This document shows positions 25,201 through 33,992 of a DNA stretch of 64,000 nucleotides, in pieces. Below the pieces are notes generated by a model. It searched no databases. It saw only the letters and a list, made by a program, of their open reading frames with translations, and was not told where the DNA came from. The DNA comes from Maniola hyperantus (Eukaryota > Arthropoda > Insecta > Lepidoptera > Nymphalidae). The position numbers and the translations under genes are program-made. The DNA is taken from contig NC_048552.1 in the NCBI RefSeq assembly GCF_902806685.2, positions 7,839,662 to 7,903,661 on the forward strand, in the 5' to 3' direction. The first letter of the stretch is position 1; every line of letters begins with the position of its first letter.

Positions 25201-25883
25201 GGTTTTTAAAAATTTGTGGGAACTCTTTGATTTTCCGGGATAAAAATTAGCCTATGTCCTTCCCCGGGATAAAAGCTATCACTGTACCAAATTTCGTCAA
25301 AATCAGTTGAATGGATGGGCTGTGAAAGGCTAGCAGGCAGACAGACAGACATACTGACAGACAGACATTATTACTTTTCTAAATCCATTTACAATGTAAT
25401 AGCAATATTGTAAAATCGGATCGACAGAAAATCGATTTACCTTCATGGAAATAATCTGTTTGCCTACAGAAAGTGTAAATGCAAACGTAGACCCAGCAAA
25501 ATTGACAAAAACGTTAAAAAAAAGAATAACAGAAGAATAGATAAAATTTTGTGTGCAGATAAAAATAATGAACAAACAAACAGATGAAGCGAGCAATTAC
25601 AGGCAACATTTGGGCGACGCGACGGTGAGTTGTTAATTAAGTTTGCAACAAGCATATGAAAAATAGTATAATAGATTCTCTTCTCTAAGTTTTACAGTAC
25701 ACAAAAATAATACCTACTTCATAAAATATTTCTTCTACCTTTAATAGAAAGTAATATAAAAACAGGTTATCTGCAGTGCAATGTGCCTGCTGCTCGAGCA
25801 CGGTTATTTTGATGATTTTGCAATTCTAAAACGTATTTTTTTTTCAGTTAAATAACACCAGAAACAGCCGCAGGGAAAATTGA
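7260..25883 (+). CDS. Ttll6: TTLL6/TTLL13-like tubulin polyglutamylase
   Basis: TTLL6-type enzymes ligate glutamate chains onto tubulin tails of stable microtubules. Coding exons: 7260-7426, 7530-7730, 8228-8320, 8555-8696, 9880-9995, 10650-10778, 11905-12058, 12602-12673, 15228-15394, 15845-15940, 21251-21377, 21772-22002, 23988-24137, 24837-24938, 25559-25624, 25848-25883; phases join throughout (about 682 codons). TTL-domain blocks appear in order: TFIIKPECGSQGRGIYLT (ATP grasp, near residue 165), PYLVDGYKFDIRVY (near 210), FMHLTNYALNKHS (near 255), CFEILGFDILLD and EVNHSPSF (near 360). A basic CDKKRVLEEDRKRIRDRL segment follows, as in TTLL6. In the 21772-22002 exon the only frame joining both neighbours contains TGA at 21814-21816 (codon 503), after the catalytic domain. 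Skipping that exon keeps frame (605 aa). A tandem acceptor (8554 or 8560) precedes exon 4. The introns hold several transposons. Paralogue assignment (6 versus 13) is not settled. Confidence 0.93.
7766..8066. mobile_element. GC-rich MITE with imperfect inverted ends
   Basis: Left end TAAGGCCACACGATGCGTTT mirrors right end AACGCATCATGTGGCTTCA, with GC-rich quasi-palindromic sequence between. It lies in TTLL6 intron 2. The overlapping open frames are by-products of high GC and CpG content and resemble no protein. A related stretch sits near 60097-60140. Confidence 0.65.
10129..10290 (-). repeat. Interspersed repeat ending in CTAGCTGAACCGCCCCGGCTTCG
   Basis: The end, which reads as an inverted copy of the terminus GAAGCCGGGGCGGGTCAGCTAG at 38790-38812, marks a second Helitron-like repeat family in this window. 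It lies in a TTLL6 intron and is non-coding. Confidence 0.5.
10300..10480 (-). mobile_element. tRNA-derived SINE
   Basis: On the minus strand the head reads CTCAATAGCTCAACCGGTAA (A-box region) and GGTTCAAACCCCGCCCGTTG (B-box GGTTCAAAC). The tail is GCTAATATTCTTTTTAAAAA. The same element is present in the opposite orientation at 62998-63178. These internal RNA polymerase III promoter boxes define a tRNA-derived SINE. Confidence 0.75.
10862..10917. repeat. Perfect 28-bp tandem duplication
   Basis: The unit beginning CATTTTTGATCAACGTCC occurs twice back to back without change, in the TTLL6 intron following the 10650-10778 exon. Confidence 0.85.
11396..11582 (+). repeat. Lep1-related repeat, uninterrupted copy
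   Basis: It contains CTGATCTATCAACACAGCTC, GACGGATCAGGCTGAAATTT and the terminal GGGCATAAGCTAGT. It is the intact counterpart of the repeat split by the hAT MITE at 719-864. Confidence 0.6.
12411..12540. mobile_element. Palindromic MITE, CGACAGGTCGAGATGGCAATCGG family
   Basis: Left end ATCGAGATGGCAATCGG mirrors right end (T)GCGATCTCGACCTGTC with a GC-rich centre. It is one of five family members in the window (42774-42842, 47798-47956, 61986-62175, 63227-63370). It lies 60 bp before the TTLL6 exon at 12602. Confidence 0.7.
12765..13225 (-). pseudogene. mariner-like transposase fragment
   Basis: Mariner transposases cut and paste DNA using a D,D34D triad. On the minus strand the order VTGDETWVHQ (first Asp), WHKKGFDPLKKFKV, GKIMATVFWD, LLHDNAPIH (second Asp), LAPTDYFLFP (third Asp) and LRGKRFADDNELKSAV is readable, but across frameshifts and stops. 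The N-terminal DNA-binding half is not visible and no terminal inverted repeats were identified. It lies in the TTLL6 intron between exons 12602-12673 and 15228-15394, in antisense orientation. It is a dead, truncated copy. Confidence 0.85.
13563..13793 (-). repeat. 3' LTR of the TRIM-like element
   Basis: 231 bp, with the same sequence as 14219-14449. The adjacent purine tract on the internal side marks it as the 3' LTR. Confidence 0.88.
14219..14449 (-). repeat. 5' LTR of the TRIM-like element
   Basis: 231 bp, with the same sequence as 13563-13793. It is followed on the minus strand by the putative primer-binding site. Confidence 0.88.
16121..16178 (+). repeat. SINE fragment into which the gypsy element inserted
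   Basis: GTTCACAAAGGTGTGTGCCA and CCGCACTTGTCCAGCGTGGG match the 3' half of the tRNA-derived SINE family at 35843-36160 and 39151-39412. The gypsy LTR begins a few bases further on. Confidence 0.55.
16183..16653 (-). repeat. 3' LTR of the gypsy element
   Basis: 471 bp with no difference that I can see from the copy at 20699-21169. The internal side carries the polypurine tract. Confidence 0.92.
16674..19805 (-). CDS. pol: Gypsy Pol polyprotein (protease, RT, RNase H, integrase)
   Basis: The frame stays open for 1,043 codons. Domains in order: aspartic protease (FLVDTGSDVCVF), reverse transcriptase (CYLDDFLIFS catalytic Asp pair), RNase H (LVTDASDVAIGAVL and IYTDHKP), and integrase with an HHCC zinc knuckle (HPGINATAKL ... 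CLSCQRAK), then the DDE core (HIDIVGP, VTDRGRQFES, NGLVERFHRQ). It overlaps gag by 55 nt in the -1 frame and its first codon there is GTG, so it is not independently initiated at that point. Two routes are visible: a GGAAAAC stretch at 19775-19769 that could act as a -1 slippery site, or the ATG overlapping the gag stop as TAATG (19753-19749), giving a product starting MATNDCP just before protease. All catalytic motifs are intact. Confidence 0.93.
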   Translation of the reverse strand: MRPALRLQSNGKQQGQSLMATNDCPTPAVGRLFVTDRTTKIQFLVDTGSDVCVFPRSLLIGTFKRANYQLSAANGTPIETYGYVNFNLDLGLRRNFLWRFLVADVTRPIIGVDFLVFYKLVVDSQNQCLIDSTTNVRTTASIAQPNCISSVKVITGQSTYHKILEEFPEITRPAGTLRIIPHSTVHHIRTTPGPPVSCQPRRLAPDKLKIARQEFHTMLQIGTARPSESPWSSPLHLAPNKNNGWRPCGDYRRLNARTIPDRYPIRHIHDFAHSIAGCKFFSTIDLVKAYNQIPVSPEDIPKTAITTPFGLYEFPFMTFGLRNAAQTFQRFVDEMTRGLDFCYCYLDDFLIFSKNEVEHQEHLRQIFGRLKDFGMLINTSKCVFGVPEVTFLGHHISENGTKPLDAKVQVIKDFPQPKDIRQLRRFLGMLNFYRRFLPKAAQTQAPLHNLLVGAAKGSQPINLTGDALQAFQDCKNSLANAVLLAHPNFQAELALVTDASDVAIGAVLQQRKGEDWEPLGFFSRKLIPSQQKYSPYDRELLAIYEAIKYFRHMLEARHFVIYTDHKPISFAFHERKTNCSPRQYRHLDFIAQFTTDIRHISGKDNVVADTLSRVDELHAPVSLESLAECQASDPELAHYLKEKSSLRLQRTKLPGSQTFVYCDVSTSTPRPFVPKQLRRQVFESLHSLSHPGINATAKLIAERFVWPGIRRDCRLWAQSCLSCQRAKISRHVSAPLGTYNLPRARFKNIHIDIVGPLPPSEGYRYCLTAVDRFTRWAEVIPITDITAETVAKALLSGWISRFGSPESVVTDRGRQFESALFSYLAKIAGFEHKRTTAYHPSCNGLVERFHRQLKASIVCHANNKWTESLPWLLLGIRSAFKEDLKTSSAELLYGEPLRLPGEFFHSSVDGTTDITDFTARLRSFAENLRPVPASRHGRNKIFVFKDLATTDHAFIRDDASRGSLQPAYTGPYKILSRNEKVYTLLVNGKQVTVSIDRLKPAYLLTDKSDSTPNEEDQPQEKCNLKGYQTRSGRQVKFTNFYRP
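19751..20680 (-). CDS. gag: Gypsy Gag protein
   Basis: About 309 codons are open. The central capsid-like region includes FKVGIKVPPFYPDEPEIWFA, typical of arthropod gypsy Gag. The C-terminal part is Arg/Ser-rich (NRSRSSSRSRN) and ends with a Cys/His cluster, CYYHTKFGSKAFKC, resembling a nucleocapsid finger. The frame opens at TTG and no in-frame ATG precedes the conserved region (the first Met is near residue 93). An ATG just upstream is out of frame and reaches a stop within five codons. Initiation is therefore unexplained: non-AUG start, splicing, or a small lesion in the leader. Confidence 0.88.
   Translation of the reverse strand: MPFEGQSEEYAKRKQYVRFWRTRRCRAGGSSGQQSASERRVSTDGPLTEVFKVGIKVPPFYPDEPEIWFAQLEGQFALANITSDTTRFYYVMGHLEHQYAKEIKDVVINPPPTNKYEKLKTELVNRLSASRATKMKQLLRHEELGDRKPSQFFRHLRDLAGAEFPDEYLHTIWISRLPINIQTVLAAQKSASLEEQAELADRIMDIAAPAVQVHATAATVQPASNDDLRKEISELRKQVEALTTKFGNRSRSSSRSRNHQSQRSHSRGRSQPSYGKYPVCYYHTKFGSKAFKCVQPCDYKATENSKGSR
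20682..20697 (-). promoter_or_regulatory. Putative primer-binding site of the gypsy element
   Basis: On the minus strand TGGTGACCC starts one base after the 5' LTR end and would pair with a tRNA ending GGGTCACCA. The tRNA was not identified. The TRIM-like element has TGGTGAC at the equivalent spot. Confidence 0.6.
20699..21169 (-). repeat. 5' LTR of the gypsy element
   Basis: 471 bp matching 16183-16653. It should hold the element promoter on the minus strand. Confidence 0.92.
22028..23537 (+). pseudogene. 5'-truncated CR1-group LINE reverse transcriptase
   Basis: Plus-strand segments in shifting frames read LTLLDFSNAFNTVDYDILL, VPQGGVLSPLLFAIFINS, the polymerase motif YTDDIQIY (normally YADD), LRVNPAKSQAIVIGS, then LRYLLPIPTKVMLAHSLLLS and the C-terminal RAVELWNALPLTIRKSKSLD ending at 23198. 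At least two frameshifts break it. The 3' end carries AATAAAG and a (TTA)n tail, as in CR1/L2-like LINEs. It begins within about 25 bp of the end of the TTLL6 exon at 22002 and is in sense orientation with that gene. Confidence 0.88.
23757..23921. mobile_element. Palindromic MITE, TACACAATCTCTAAACTAAACTA family, copy 1
   Basis: GTACACAATCTCTAAACTAA at the left is mirrored by TTAGTTTAGAGATTGTGTAC at the right. A second copy in inverse orientation lies at 26008-26167. Confidence 0.75.
24326..24617. mobile_element. About 290-bp MITE, TGGCACCGATTCT family, copy 1
   Basis: The inverted ends are AGTGGCACCGATTCT and AGAATCAGTACCACT. A close full-length copy is present at 53210-53504 (shared block GAGTATCTGCATCCTTTTCT). 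It is non-coding and lies in a TTLL6 intron. Confidence 0.75.
25165..25372 (-). repeat. Lep1/Helitron-like repeat
   Basis: Inverted copy of the 449-627 and 26690-26893 family (ACTAGATGATGCCCGCGACT ... GGCAGACAGACAGACA). Confidence 0.7.
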
Positions 25884-25961
25884 CGTGTCTGGTGTCGTTC
25901 TTGTATTCACGAAGCTTGTTTACTTGGAGCTTCAACAAATACGCCATAAATAGAGTCTGTC

Positions 25962-25967
25962 AATAAA
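25962..25967 (+). terminator. Probable TTLL6 polyadenylation signal
   Basis: AATAAA, 79 nt after the TTLL6 stop codon at 25881-25883. A second candidate (AATAAAA) lies near 26269. Confidence 0.5.
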
Positions 25968-26007
25968 TACGCAAAATATTAACTTATAATACTAAACTTA
26001 GCCATAG

Positions 26008-26167
26008 TGGCTAATTCCGTTGTACACAATCTCTAAACTAAACTAAAATGGCACGTCTAAATCTATTGCTATCCCTTTCATAATGTTGCATGCAGAAAAG
26101 GGTAGCACTAGATTTAGACCTGTTAATTTAGTTAAGTTTATAGATTGTGGTACAAGAGAATCGGTCC
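26008..26167. mobile_element. Palindromic MITE, copy 2 (inverse of 23757-23921)
   Basis: It begins GTGGCTAATTCCGTTGTACA and ends GATTGTGGTACAAGAGAATCGG. The interior matches the 23.8-kb copy in reverse orientation (AATCTATTGCTATCCCTTTC). Confidence 0.72.
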
Positions 26168-26689
26168 CATTATTTATTAAAATAACTGTGAACTATGTAA
26201 ATTCCGGTGTAGTAGGAAGAGCAGAAGTCCATAAGAATAGTTATTGTACTACCTGATTTTATTGAAATGCAATAAAAGAGATTTTTTTATTACCAAAAAT
26301 ATATTTCTAAGTAAATCATTTGTCCTGTCCTATCGTACCATACAACATACACTACATGATAAATGATAAGCCCAGCTTCATATTACGATTCATAATCCAT
26401 TAAAATAATGCACATAAAAAAACAAAACAATAAAATAGCTTCTCGTGTCATTGATTGCACATTTGTCTTATAGTAGGTACAGGATCCCGCTATAGAACGA
26501 CCTTCACCGAGCTGGTTAATGGATGAAACGTATTTTATATGCAATTTAATATGTCAATAAATATATTGCATATGGGTTGCCTAAAAATTTCAGTCCAGGA
26601 TTTAATATAAAAATTTTTTTTAATCATTTCGCAAATTCCATACCAATCGAACACTTGATAATAACAAAAATAACAGCATTTGACATCTA

Positions 26690-26893
26690 TACTTATATTA
26701 TAAATACGAAAGTGTGTCTGTCTTCTAGCTTTTTACAGCCTAACAGTTAAACAGATTTTGATGAAATTTAGTACAGAGTTAGCTTACATCCCGGGGAAGG
26801 ACATAGGCTACTTATTATCCCGGAAAATTAAAGTTCCCACGGGATTTTTAAAAACCTAAGTCCACGCGGACGAAGTCGTGGGCATCATCTAGT
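26690..26893 (+). repeat. Lep1/Helitron-like repeat
   Basis: Near-canonical copy: ATTATAAATACGAAAGTGTG ... CCACGCGGACGAAGTCGTGG, ending GGCATCATCTAGT. It lies in the short convergent interval between TTLL6 and CDK7. Confidence 0.75.
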
Positions 26894-26898
26894 TTATT
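26893..26898 (-). terminator. Probable CDK7 polyadenylation signal
   Basis: AATAAA on the minus strand, about 130 nt past the CDK7 stop codon, at the edge of the Lep1-like repeat. Confidence 0.45.
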
Positions 26899-27026
26899 AT
26901 ACTTTATGATCTCCAAACATCTACTGCAGTTCTATTATGTAAGATGTGGGCCAATGAGTTAATTGGACTGTGAACTATGGCCTTAAACTTAAGAAGCTTT
27001 TGGCGAGCGCACCACCATCGACATTA

Positions 27027-30000
27027 TCAATTAGCTTTCTCTTCAGAGATGGTTTTCTGATTCCATTTCATAGATAGATTAGTGGGCATTGGCAGTTTGG
27101 GCCCTACGGTAGGGGCTGGTTTATTGCTGTAAAAGAAAAGAAATTGTATTAAAACATGTCAATGTTAACAAGCTCAAGAAAGAAATTGCCAGACCAGAAA
27201 GAAGGGTACTTTCATACTAACAACATCTATTACTACCAAAGGAAGGGTTTTGGTTATAATATTGTGATGTCCAGTGTCATACTCATTTTGTCAAGTTCAT
27301 AGAACACGATTTTTGATTGAATTGGTACTTCTACAAGTACTAATATAGTTCAATGCTGAACTCAAAATACAAATTCATCAGACATGAAGAAACGTCATTA
27401 CTCATCAATGGGCATAAAAGTGGTTCTGTCATTCCGCCAACATGAATATGAAAATGATACCTAATCATTTTCGTAATCAGCAACCCAAAAGCTCAAAAAT
27501 TAGTAAATTACACCCATATTCATTTAAAAAAATGTTTCGCCACCTTGTATTTGAAAATGAATACCAAACAAGCCAGTCGATACAGCAGGTCATCCAAACA
27601 GATATAAGCATGTGCCATGGCTGGTGCGCCAGGACCATCTCGTTACCTGAAGTACGACATCTGCAACGCCTGCGTGCAATCGCAGCGGCGCGGCGGGTAC
27701 AGCGCGAGCAAGCTCTCCAGCAGCTGCAGCAGGTCATCCGACGCCGCGCTGAATATGTGCCGCAGCTGCTGCGCCGGGAACATCTTGTACTGCACATAGT
27801 CTGTCAAGCTCTTCATGCCCTGAATAAGTTTATTTTATCGAATGGAAGCTGTCAAAACCTAACAAAATAAATACCACTCTATCCAGCTAGGCTGCATCAT
27901 GCCTAACCAACGGGGAATCAAGTCAAGCTAATATTATGTTATAGATAGTTCAATCCTCGAAGATGCGCCCTACTATTTTGAGTGCGGGTAAACCACGAGT
28001 GGGGGGAGTGATCTTTACCTAATTTATATTCTTGTGTGTGTGCCCACATCGCTGATCAATGCGTTACGACTCACGATAGAACTCACACTCTCACAATACG
28101 TAGCACATTTACATGGTAACCGATTGGGACAAAAAGTGGGGTGCGTCATCATGGATTGAACTATCTATACCTTCCTATATGAATATTTGTGTGTTCATAC
28201 TCAATGCATTCACGCGTGGTTTATTTTGAAATTTTGTACAGTTGTTGGCACTTGCGTCGCTAGGTAGTTGTATAATAAAAACAGCGCTGCAGACAATAAT
28301 TGTTTCTTACCGGCCATGTTTCTTCAGTAGGAGTTCCAAATACTAGGAATATCCGCGACAGTTGATCCAGATCTGTCTCCCCAGGCAGGAAGGGTACCCT
28401 GAGCAGCAGCTCTGCCAGAATGCAGCCCACAGCCCACATGTCCACCCCAGTGCCATATTGTCTTGCACCAAACAGCAGTTCTGGTGATCTGATGAACATT
28501 ATAAATTAATGCTTGTTCTGATCTCATGCACAATAAGTAAACAAAAAAAATTCTTGAATACTAAAATACTGCAGACTCTGCAATAAAGGCTATTTTATAG
28601 TTTCCTTATGTCAATTATTAACACCTGAGTGGGTGTATATAACTAAAACACTTTTTTTGCTGCAGTTCCTACCTGATAATTTATTTGACCTAGAAACTAT
28701 TTTATTTGGTGAAACATACAATGAGAATAATGAATGAGATATTCTTCAATGTCTGAATTATTGCTCAATTTTTATTCAATTATCTCTCAGAAACATGTCT
28801 CTATTATATTCAATTAATGTCAAGAGTTTACCTGTACCATCTTGTGACCACTTGATGAGTGTTTATCCTGGTCGGTGATCCAAAAGCTTTTGCTAACCCA
28901 AAATCACCAATCTTCAAGATTCCTTCTCTATTGATAAGTAAATTATTTGGCTTCAAATCTCTGTGTAATATCCAGTTCTGATGTAAATATTCTAAACCTA
29001 ACAAAAACAAAATCATTAACACACAGTTAAATATCAGATATTATGTATTTTAACTTAAAAAAGATCTGGCTATACAATCGGTTTAAGTCAGTAGCCAAAT
29101 GGCGCATGCTATTTAAACTATATTAAGAAGTTGATTTTCAGAAATTGGACACAAGTTGTTGACATGTTTATCATCCAAATATAAATGTGAAAGTGTCTAT
29201 CTATGTTTGTCTGTTACCTTTATGTGGCCCACCTGCAAAGCAGATTTTGATGAGATATAGAGATAACTTACATCTCAGAGACAGGCAAATAAGACTACTT
29301 TATATCCTGGAAAATCACAAAGAGTTTCCACACATATGTTCAAAAAATCCATGAAGATAAAATCTCTGGCATCATCTAGTTTATTATAAGTATAAAAAAT
29401 AGTGTAGTATGCTTAGAAAAATGACAGTAATACAAAATTCTTACTTACCCTTCAGAGTCATAATCATATAAGATTTAACATTTCCTGGAGTCAATACAAT
29501 ATTACTATCCTTAACAATTATCTCTAAGTCAGTATCCATAAAGTCGAATACCAATGAAACATTAGATTTTTGTCCAAACACATCTGAAAAATAATATTTA
29601 TTTTCTACTATAAAATCCAGTCGCATAACAGATAGATAAAGTTAATGTCAGACTTTGATCACCAATAAAAATTAGTGGTTTGCACAAGTTAGTATTCATA
29701 CCACAATGATAATATTAAAATTTTGGTTCAACAAACCCTCGCACAACCTATTTTACTTTTAATGACAGTCATAGAATAGTTACTGTAACATTATTTTAAC
29801 TACCTGTCATGCAACTGGACCTAAGTAATTAATATAAAAACACAATTCAATCATAAAATCCATGAGATTTGAATTATTTCTGATGTCAATGGAAGCTGGT
29901 AACAACCTGTATCACTAAAATATACATCTTGATTCAATCCAAGAGAAAGCCAAGATTATAAGATAAGCTGCGCATGCTAAAACTACAAAAAAAAAACCGG

Positions 30001-30924
30001 CCAAGTACGAATCAGACTCGCGCACTGAGGGTTCCGTAGTACAATCGTATTTTATCGACATTTTGCACGATAATTAAAAACTACTTAGGTACTAGATTTC
30101 GTTCAAACCAATTTTCGGTGGAAGTTTGCGTGGTAATGGACATCATAATTTTTTTTTTAGTTTTATCATTCTCTTATTTTAGAAGTTACAGGGGGGGGGG
30201 GGGACGACGACGACGACACACATTTTACCACTTTGGAAGTGTCTCACGCGCTAAGAAAAAATCATATTAGAAACCTCAATATCATTTTTGAAGACCTATC
30301 CATCGATACCCCACACATATGGGTATGATGAAAAAAAATATTTGAGTTTCAGTTCTAAGTATGGGGAACCCCAAAATTTATTGGTTTTATTTTATTTTTG
30401 TGTAAAAATCTTAATGCGGTTCACAGAATACATCTACTTACCAAGTTTCAACAGTATAGCTCTTATAGTTTCGGAAAAAAGTGGCTGTGACATACATCCA
30501 GTCAGACAGACATGACGAATCTATAAGGGTTCCGTTTTTTGCCAATCGACTACGGAACCCTAAAAATGATGCACAATCTGCAAAGTATACTTACCTAAAA
30601 GTCCAATAAGGTTTATATGTTGCAATTCTTGCAGCAATTTGATTTCTCGAAGAGCAGTTCTGTTTATTCCATCTTGAGCTTCCAATCTTGATCCAATTTT
30701 AATTTTCTTAACAGCAACTATTTTATCCGTTTTTACATCACGAGCTTTGTACACTGTTGCAAACTGCACGTGTAAAATATACAGAGTATTATATTACATT
30801 ATGTTTTACAAAGTATGAACAATATTTATTTCATAGCCATTTAATAATGGAAAATAGCAAATGTATGTACCTGACCCTCTCCCAAGAAGTCAATCTTCTC
30901 GTAACGTAAAATTGGTTCTTCCAT
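27027..30924 (-). CDS. Cdk7: Cyclin-dependent kinase 7 (CDK-activating kinase, TFIIH)
   Basis: CDK7 with cyclin H and MAT1 phosphorylates cell-cycle CDKs and the RNA polymerase II C-terminal domain. Seven minus-strand exons with matching phases: 30871-30924 (ATG at 30924), 30595-30763, 29449-29583, 28832-28997, 28311-28488, 27647-27819, 27027-27126. Visible features: Gly loop GEGQFATV (residues 15-22), VAVKK Lys near 37, the CDK7-specific NRTALREIK helix, HRDLKPNN (catalytic Asp near 133), DFGLAKAFGSP (Asp near 151), T-loop NTHQVVTRWYR with Thr near 166, and PELLFGARQYGTGVDMW. As read, the protein is 324 aa and ends TISEEKAN. One base out of frame, the last exon encodes KPSLKRKLIDNVDGGALAK, the expected conserved tail, so a single-base shift is apparent near 27062-27068. 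It is divergent from DET1 and convergent with TTLL6. Confidence 0.94.
29173..29385 (+). repeat. Diverged Lep1-like repeat in a CDK7 intron
   Basis: It keeps the order of family blocks (ATAAATGTGAAAGTGTCTAT ... CTGGCATCATCTAGTTTAT) with many substitutions, so it is an old copy. Confidence 0.55.
29988..30563 (+). repeat. Interspersed repeat with poly-G and (ACG)n tract
   Basis: It begins AACCGGCCAAGTACGAATCA and ends CGACTACGGAACCCTAAAA, the same family as 6300-6678 and 43638-44053. A run of about 14 G followed by ACGACGACG lies near 30191-30218. It is located in the CDK7 intron between exons 2 and 3. Confidence 0.65.
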
Positions 30925-31623
30925 TGCGTCCTTAGGTTGGATAAAGCTTGGTTTATGAGAAAATCTGTGTATAAAGTCATTTATTAGAGCATATTTGGAA
31001 AGAATTTGCAGTCGTGTTAGTAATGAATTGCTAAAAATTCATAGTAGGTAAGGTAACACAAAAAACCTTCAAAAAACAATCACATGAAATTCAAAATTTA
31101 AAAGATTTAAAACGACACCACCACCGACCACAACGACACGACCAAATTGACATTGAATGAGATTTGATTTTTGACAATCAATTTTTTTTTATGTTTTACG
31201 GCTCTGGGTTCTAACCCTTATGAGCGTAGACGGTGAGCCTTTGACGTAGATTGAGTAAAAAAGGCCAAATGACATTTCACAAGTAAGAAAATCTGCTTGA
31301 GCGAGAGGGACTGAGGGGCCACGAAAGTTGCAAATCTGGACATATCTGTGGATTATAATATACTCTTTGCTTTTTGTGCAGTTACTAGTGTATCTCTATA
31401 TGAGTGTACAAAAAAAAAGAGTAAAGCACAGAGTACATTGAATATGGAGTAAAGTAATTTGATTTATACATAGATTAATATGTATACCTGAAATAGATGT
31501 ACATCTCAGGTCAAATTTTATTTCTTAGAAAGCAGCGCCATCTAGTGGTCATAGACAAAACTCGATATATATGTATATACCTACGTACTATATTGAATAC
31601 TCTTAAAATGTCTACTATAGATC

Positions 31624-31773
31624 TAATGAAAACAGTGAAAATGGTGGGAAATAAAAAAAATAGGTTGTGACATCGGATTAACTAGGAAAACGTATTTGAT
31701 ACTTTATCCCTAGTTAATCTGGGAATACACAACTTATTTTTTGATTTCCCACCATTTTCACTGTTTCCATTAG
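31624..31773. mobile_element. 150-bp MITE with about 30-bp inverted ends
   Basis: CTAATGAAAACAGTGAAAAT at the left mirrors ATTTTCACTGTTTCCATTAG at the right with one mismatch. The inner arms GATTAACTAGG and CCTAGTTAATC extend the palindrome. Confidence 0.8.
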
Positions 31774-32689
31774 ACTGACTTTATCATTATTATTAATAAA
31801 ATGGAGGGATCAAGGAAATTAACAAAAACAATAGATACTTTTTATGATTTATTTAACAATAACACTTATGGCTAGCCTTATTTTTGGCACTACACCGTGG
31901 CCTCAGGGTCTCCAGCTCCACAGCAAATGAGACAAAATATAATAATATGTAATTCTCGGACAGGACACTGCCAATGTTGTGTTCCATATTAAGGGTCCTT
32001 CGCTGTTTTCAGGGAATTAGCGTCAATCCATCGAGACTCATGCGATCATCCCGAAAGTGCACGAATAATTTTATGTGGCAAGAAACCTGATTGTATCATT
32101 AAGAGACTTGTTTGCTATCTTGTTTTCTGCGCACTTGTTTCTTCAACTTTGTAATTATTTCCTTCAGCTTCAGTTCATTTGGCGTCAAAACTGTAAAAAA
32201 ATTAATATTTTTTTCAAAATTAAATATCCTGCTAACCGAATTTTGCCTATGGCCATCTTTGCGCAACTAGAGGCGAGATCAGGAACAGGACAGACAGCTG
32301 TATGTGGTCTTCAGAGGTACAGGGGTGTTACACCTTAATTTCCCAACTTTGCTTAAAAATAAATAAAAACCTATTTATAAGAATGTAAATGAAACCCTTT
32401 CATATAATGTTCCACTTTAAAGTCGTACATTTTGCAATTGCATTGCATTATTTAAAACTATAGTCATTTCAAGTTAATAGCATAAGTAGATACTGTAATA
32501 AGCAGGTGTGACAGACATACAGACTTAGTCAATAATAAAATATAAGTATTGCTTTTTTACATTTTTGGTACAAAACCTTAACAATTATATTATTATGTTA
32601 GTTTCAACCGATAGACTTCCACTCCACAGCTTGGTGAAGGTGAAGCAAAACATTGTGAGGAACCTACATGCCTGCTAATCCGCACTTAG

Positions 32690-32950
32690 CACTCTGCATC
32701 CAATCCGTCGTCCGTCCGTCTGTCTGTCAGTCTGTCACCAGACTGTATCTCATGAACTGTGATAGTAAGAGAGTTGAAATTTTCACAGATGTATTTTTGT
32801 TGCTGCTATAGCAACAAATACTAAAAAACAGAATAAAATAAATATTTAAGGGGGCTCCCATTCAACAGACATGATTGTTTTGCCGATATTATAGATACTG
32901 GTACGGAACCGTTCGTACGCGAGTCTGACTCGCACTTGGCCGGTTTTTTT
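32690..32950 (-). repeat. Inverted copy of the GGTACGGAACC repeat family
   Basis: GGTACGGAACCGTTCGTACG and GAGTCTGACTCGCACTTGGC are inverted forms of the blocks at 6300-6678 and 29988-30563. Confidence 0.55.
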
Positions 32951-33106
32951 GACTTTGCTAAGTAACTTATCGACAGATTACAGGTAGAGTGATTAGGTAT
33001 TACTTGAATTCAGCCGTTAATAAAATAAACAATCAAAACATTTACCTTGTCCGTGTATAACAAAGCAATTTGACATCTTGATATTTACATACTTATACTT
33101 AAATAT

Positions 33107-33310
33107 GAAAATGAGTCCAAAATCTCTAAAACTGTTTGTGCACTGAACTTAACACTAAATAGGTACTTAAATTTAATAAAAGAAGTCCGAAATCTCTAAA
33201 ACAGTTTGTGTAATGTACATATTCGTCCAAGTTTGTGCACTGAATTTAACCCTACGTACTTAATATAAAACGTAGTTCAAAATCTCTAAAACAATTGGTG
33301 CGCTGAACAC
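33107..33310. repeat. Imperfect tandem array, unit about 75-95 bp
   Basis: The block AATCTCTAAAAC(T/A)GTTTGTG recurs three times (near 33119, 33189, 33278), followed by TGCACTGAA-type sequence each time. It is non-coding and AT-rich. Confidence 0.6.
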
Positions 33311-33447
33311 TTTTGAGGATAGTTCAACTCGACGCGAATTAGCAATGAAATCACATCAAAATTATTAGAAAAATAATCACGGATTAAATGACAGCAGATA
33401 CAAAAACAAATGGCGGCATGGGCGGCAACCATAGAGTCAGAACACTA

Positions 33448-33992
33448 TAAGATTAAGCGCGCATAGCGAAAATAAATCGTTGCGAAAAAAATCGCAAATC
33501 TGTGAACCATCAAAATACATTATCATCCACGCACTGCGAAGAAAACTTGCATGCGATTAATATTCGTTACTGCGGTGCGATGCGAATTTGATAATAATCA
33601 AAGAACTTCCTGTTATATGCACGAAGATCATTATAATAATATCGTTCGTAAAAAAGCCTTTTAGAGGCCTTAATGCTGTTAAAGGATGGACCCAGTAACG
33701 TTTTGTATTTTTCTTCTTCAAATTTCCTTTTATGTAATATTAAGTAGTAAATAATTATGCATATTTTCTTTTTTAAATCCATATTTAAATGTTCACTCTA
33801 TTTGATATAATTTATTAAATGTTCTTCACGTCTTGTTTTCATGGTGGTACAGTAGGTATTCACTGATTTCGGCTCCCTGTCTTTCGTGGTATGCAAATAA
33901 ATCGTGGTGCGCGTAGGAATAATAATATTGCGATTAAATTTTGCATTGAACATGTGGACAAAAATCGCATTGCAGTGCGCGCTTAGCCTTAT
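33448..33992. mobile_element. About 545-bp MITE with GCGCGC-rich ends
   Basis: The left end TAAGATTAAGCGCGCATAGCG is mirrored by TGCAGTGCGCGCTTAGCCTTA at the right. The interior has inverted ATTGCGATT and AATCGCAA blocks. There is no coding signal. Confidence 0.6.

Noticed and set aside
27647..27819. Suspected frameshift in the sixth CDK7 exon
   Set aside because: Careful re-reading gives one open frame of 173 nt (LLALYPPRRCDCTQALQM) with correct phases.
30191..30218. Poly-G plus (ACG)n as a possible quadruplex regulatory site
   Set aside because: It lies inside a high-copy interspersed repeat in an intron; nothing links it to regulation.
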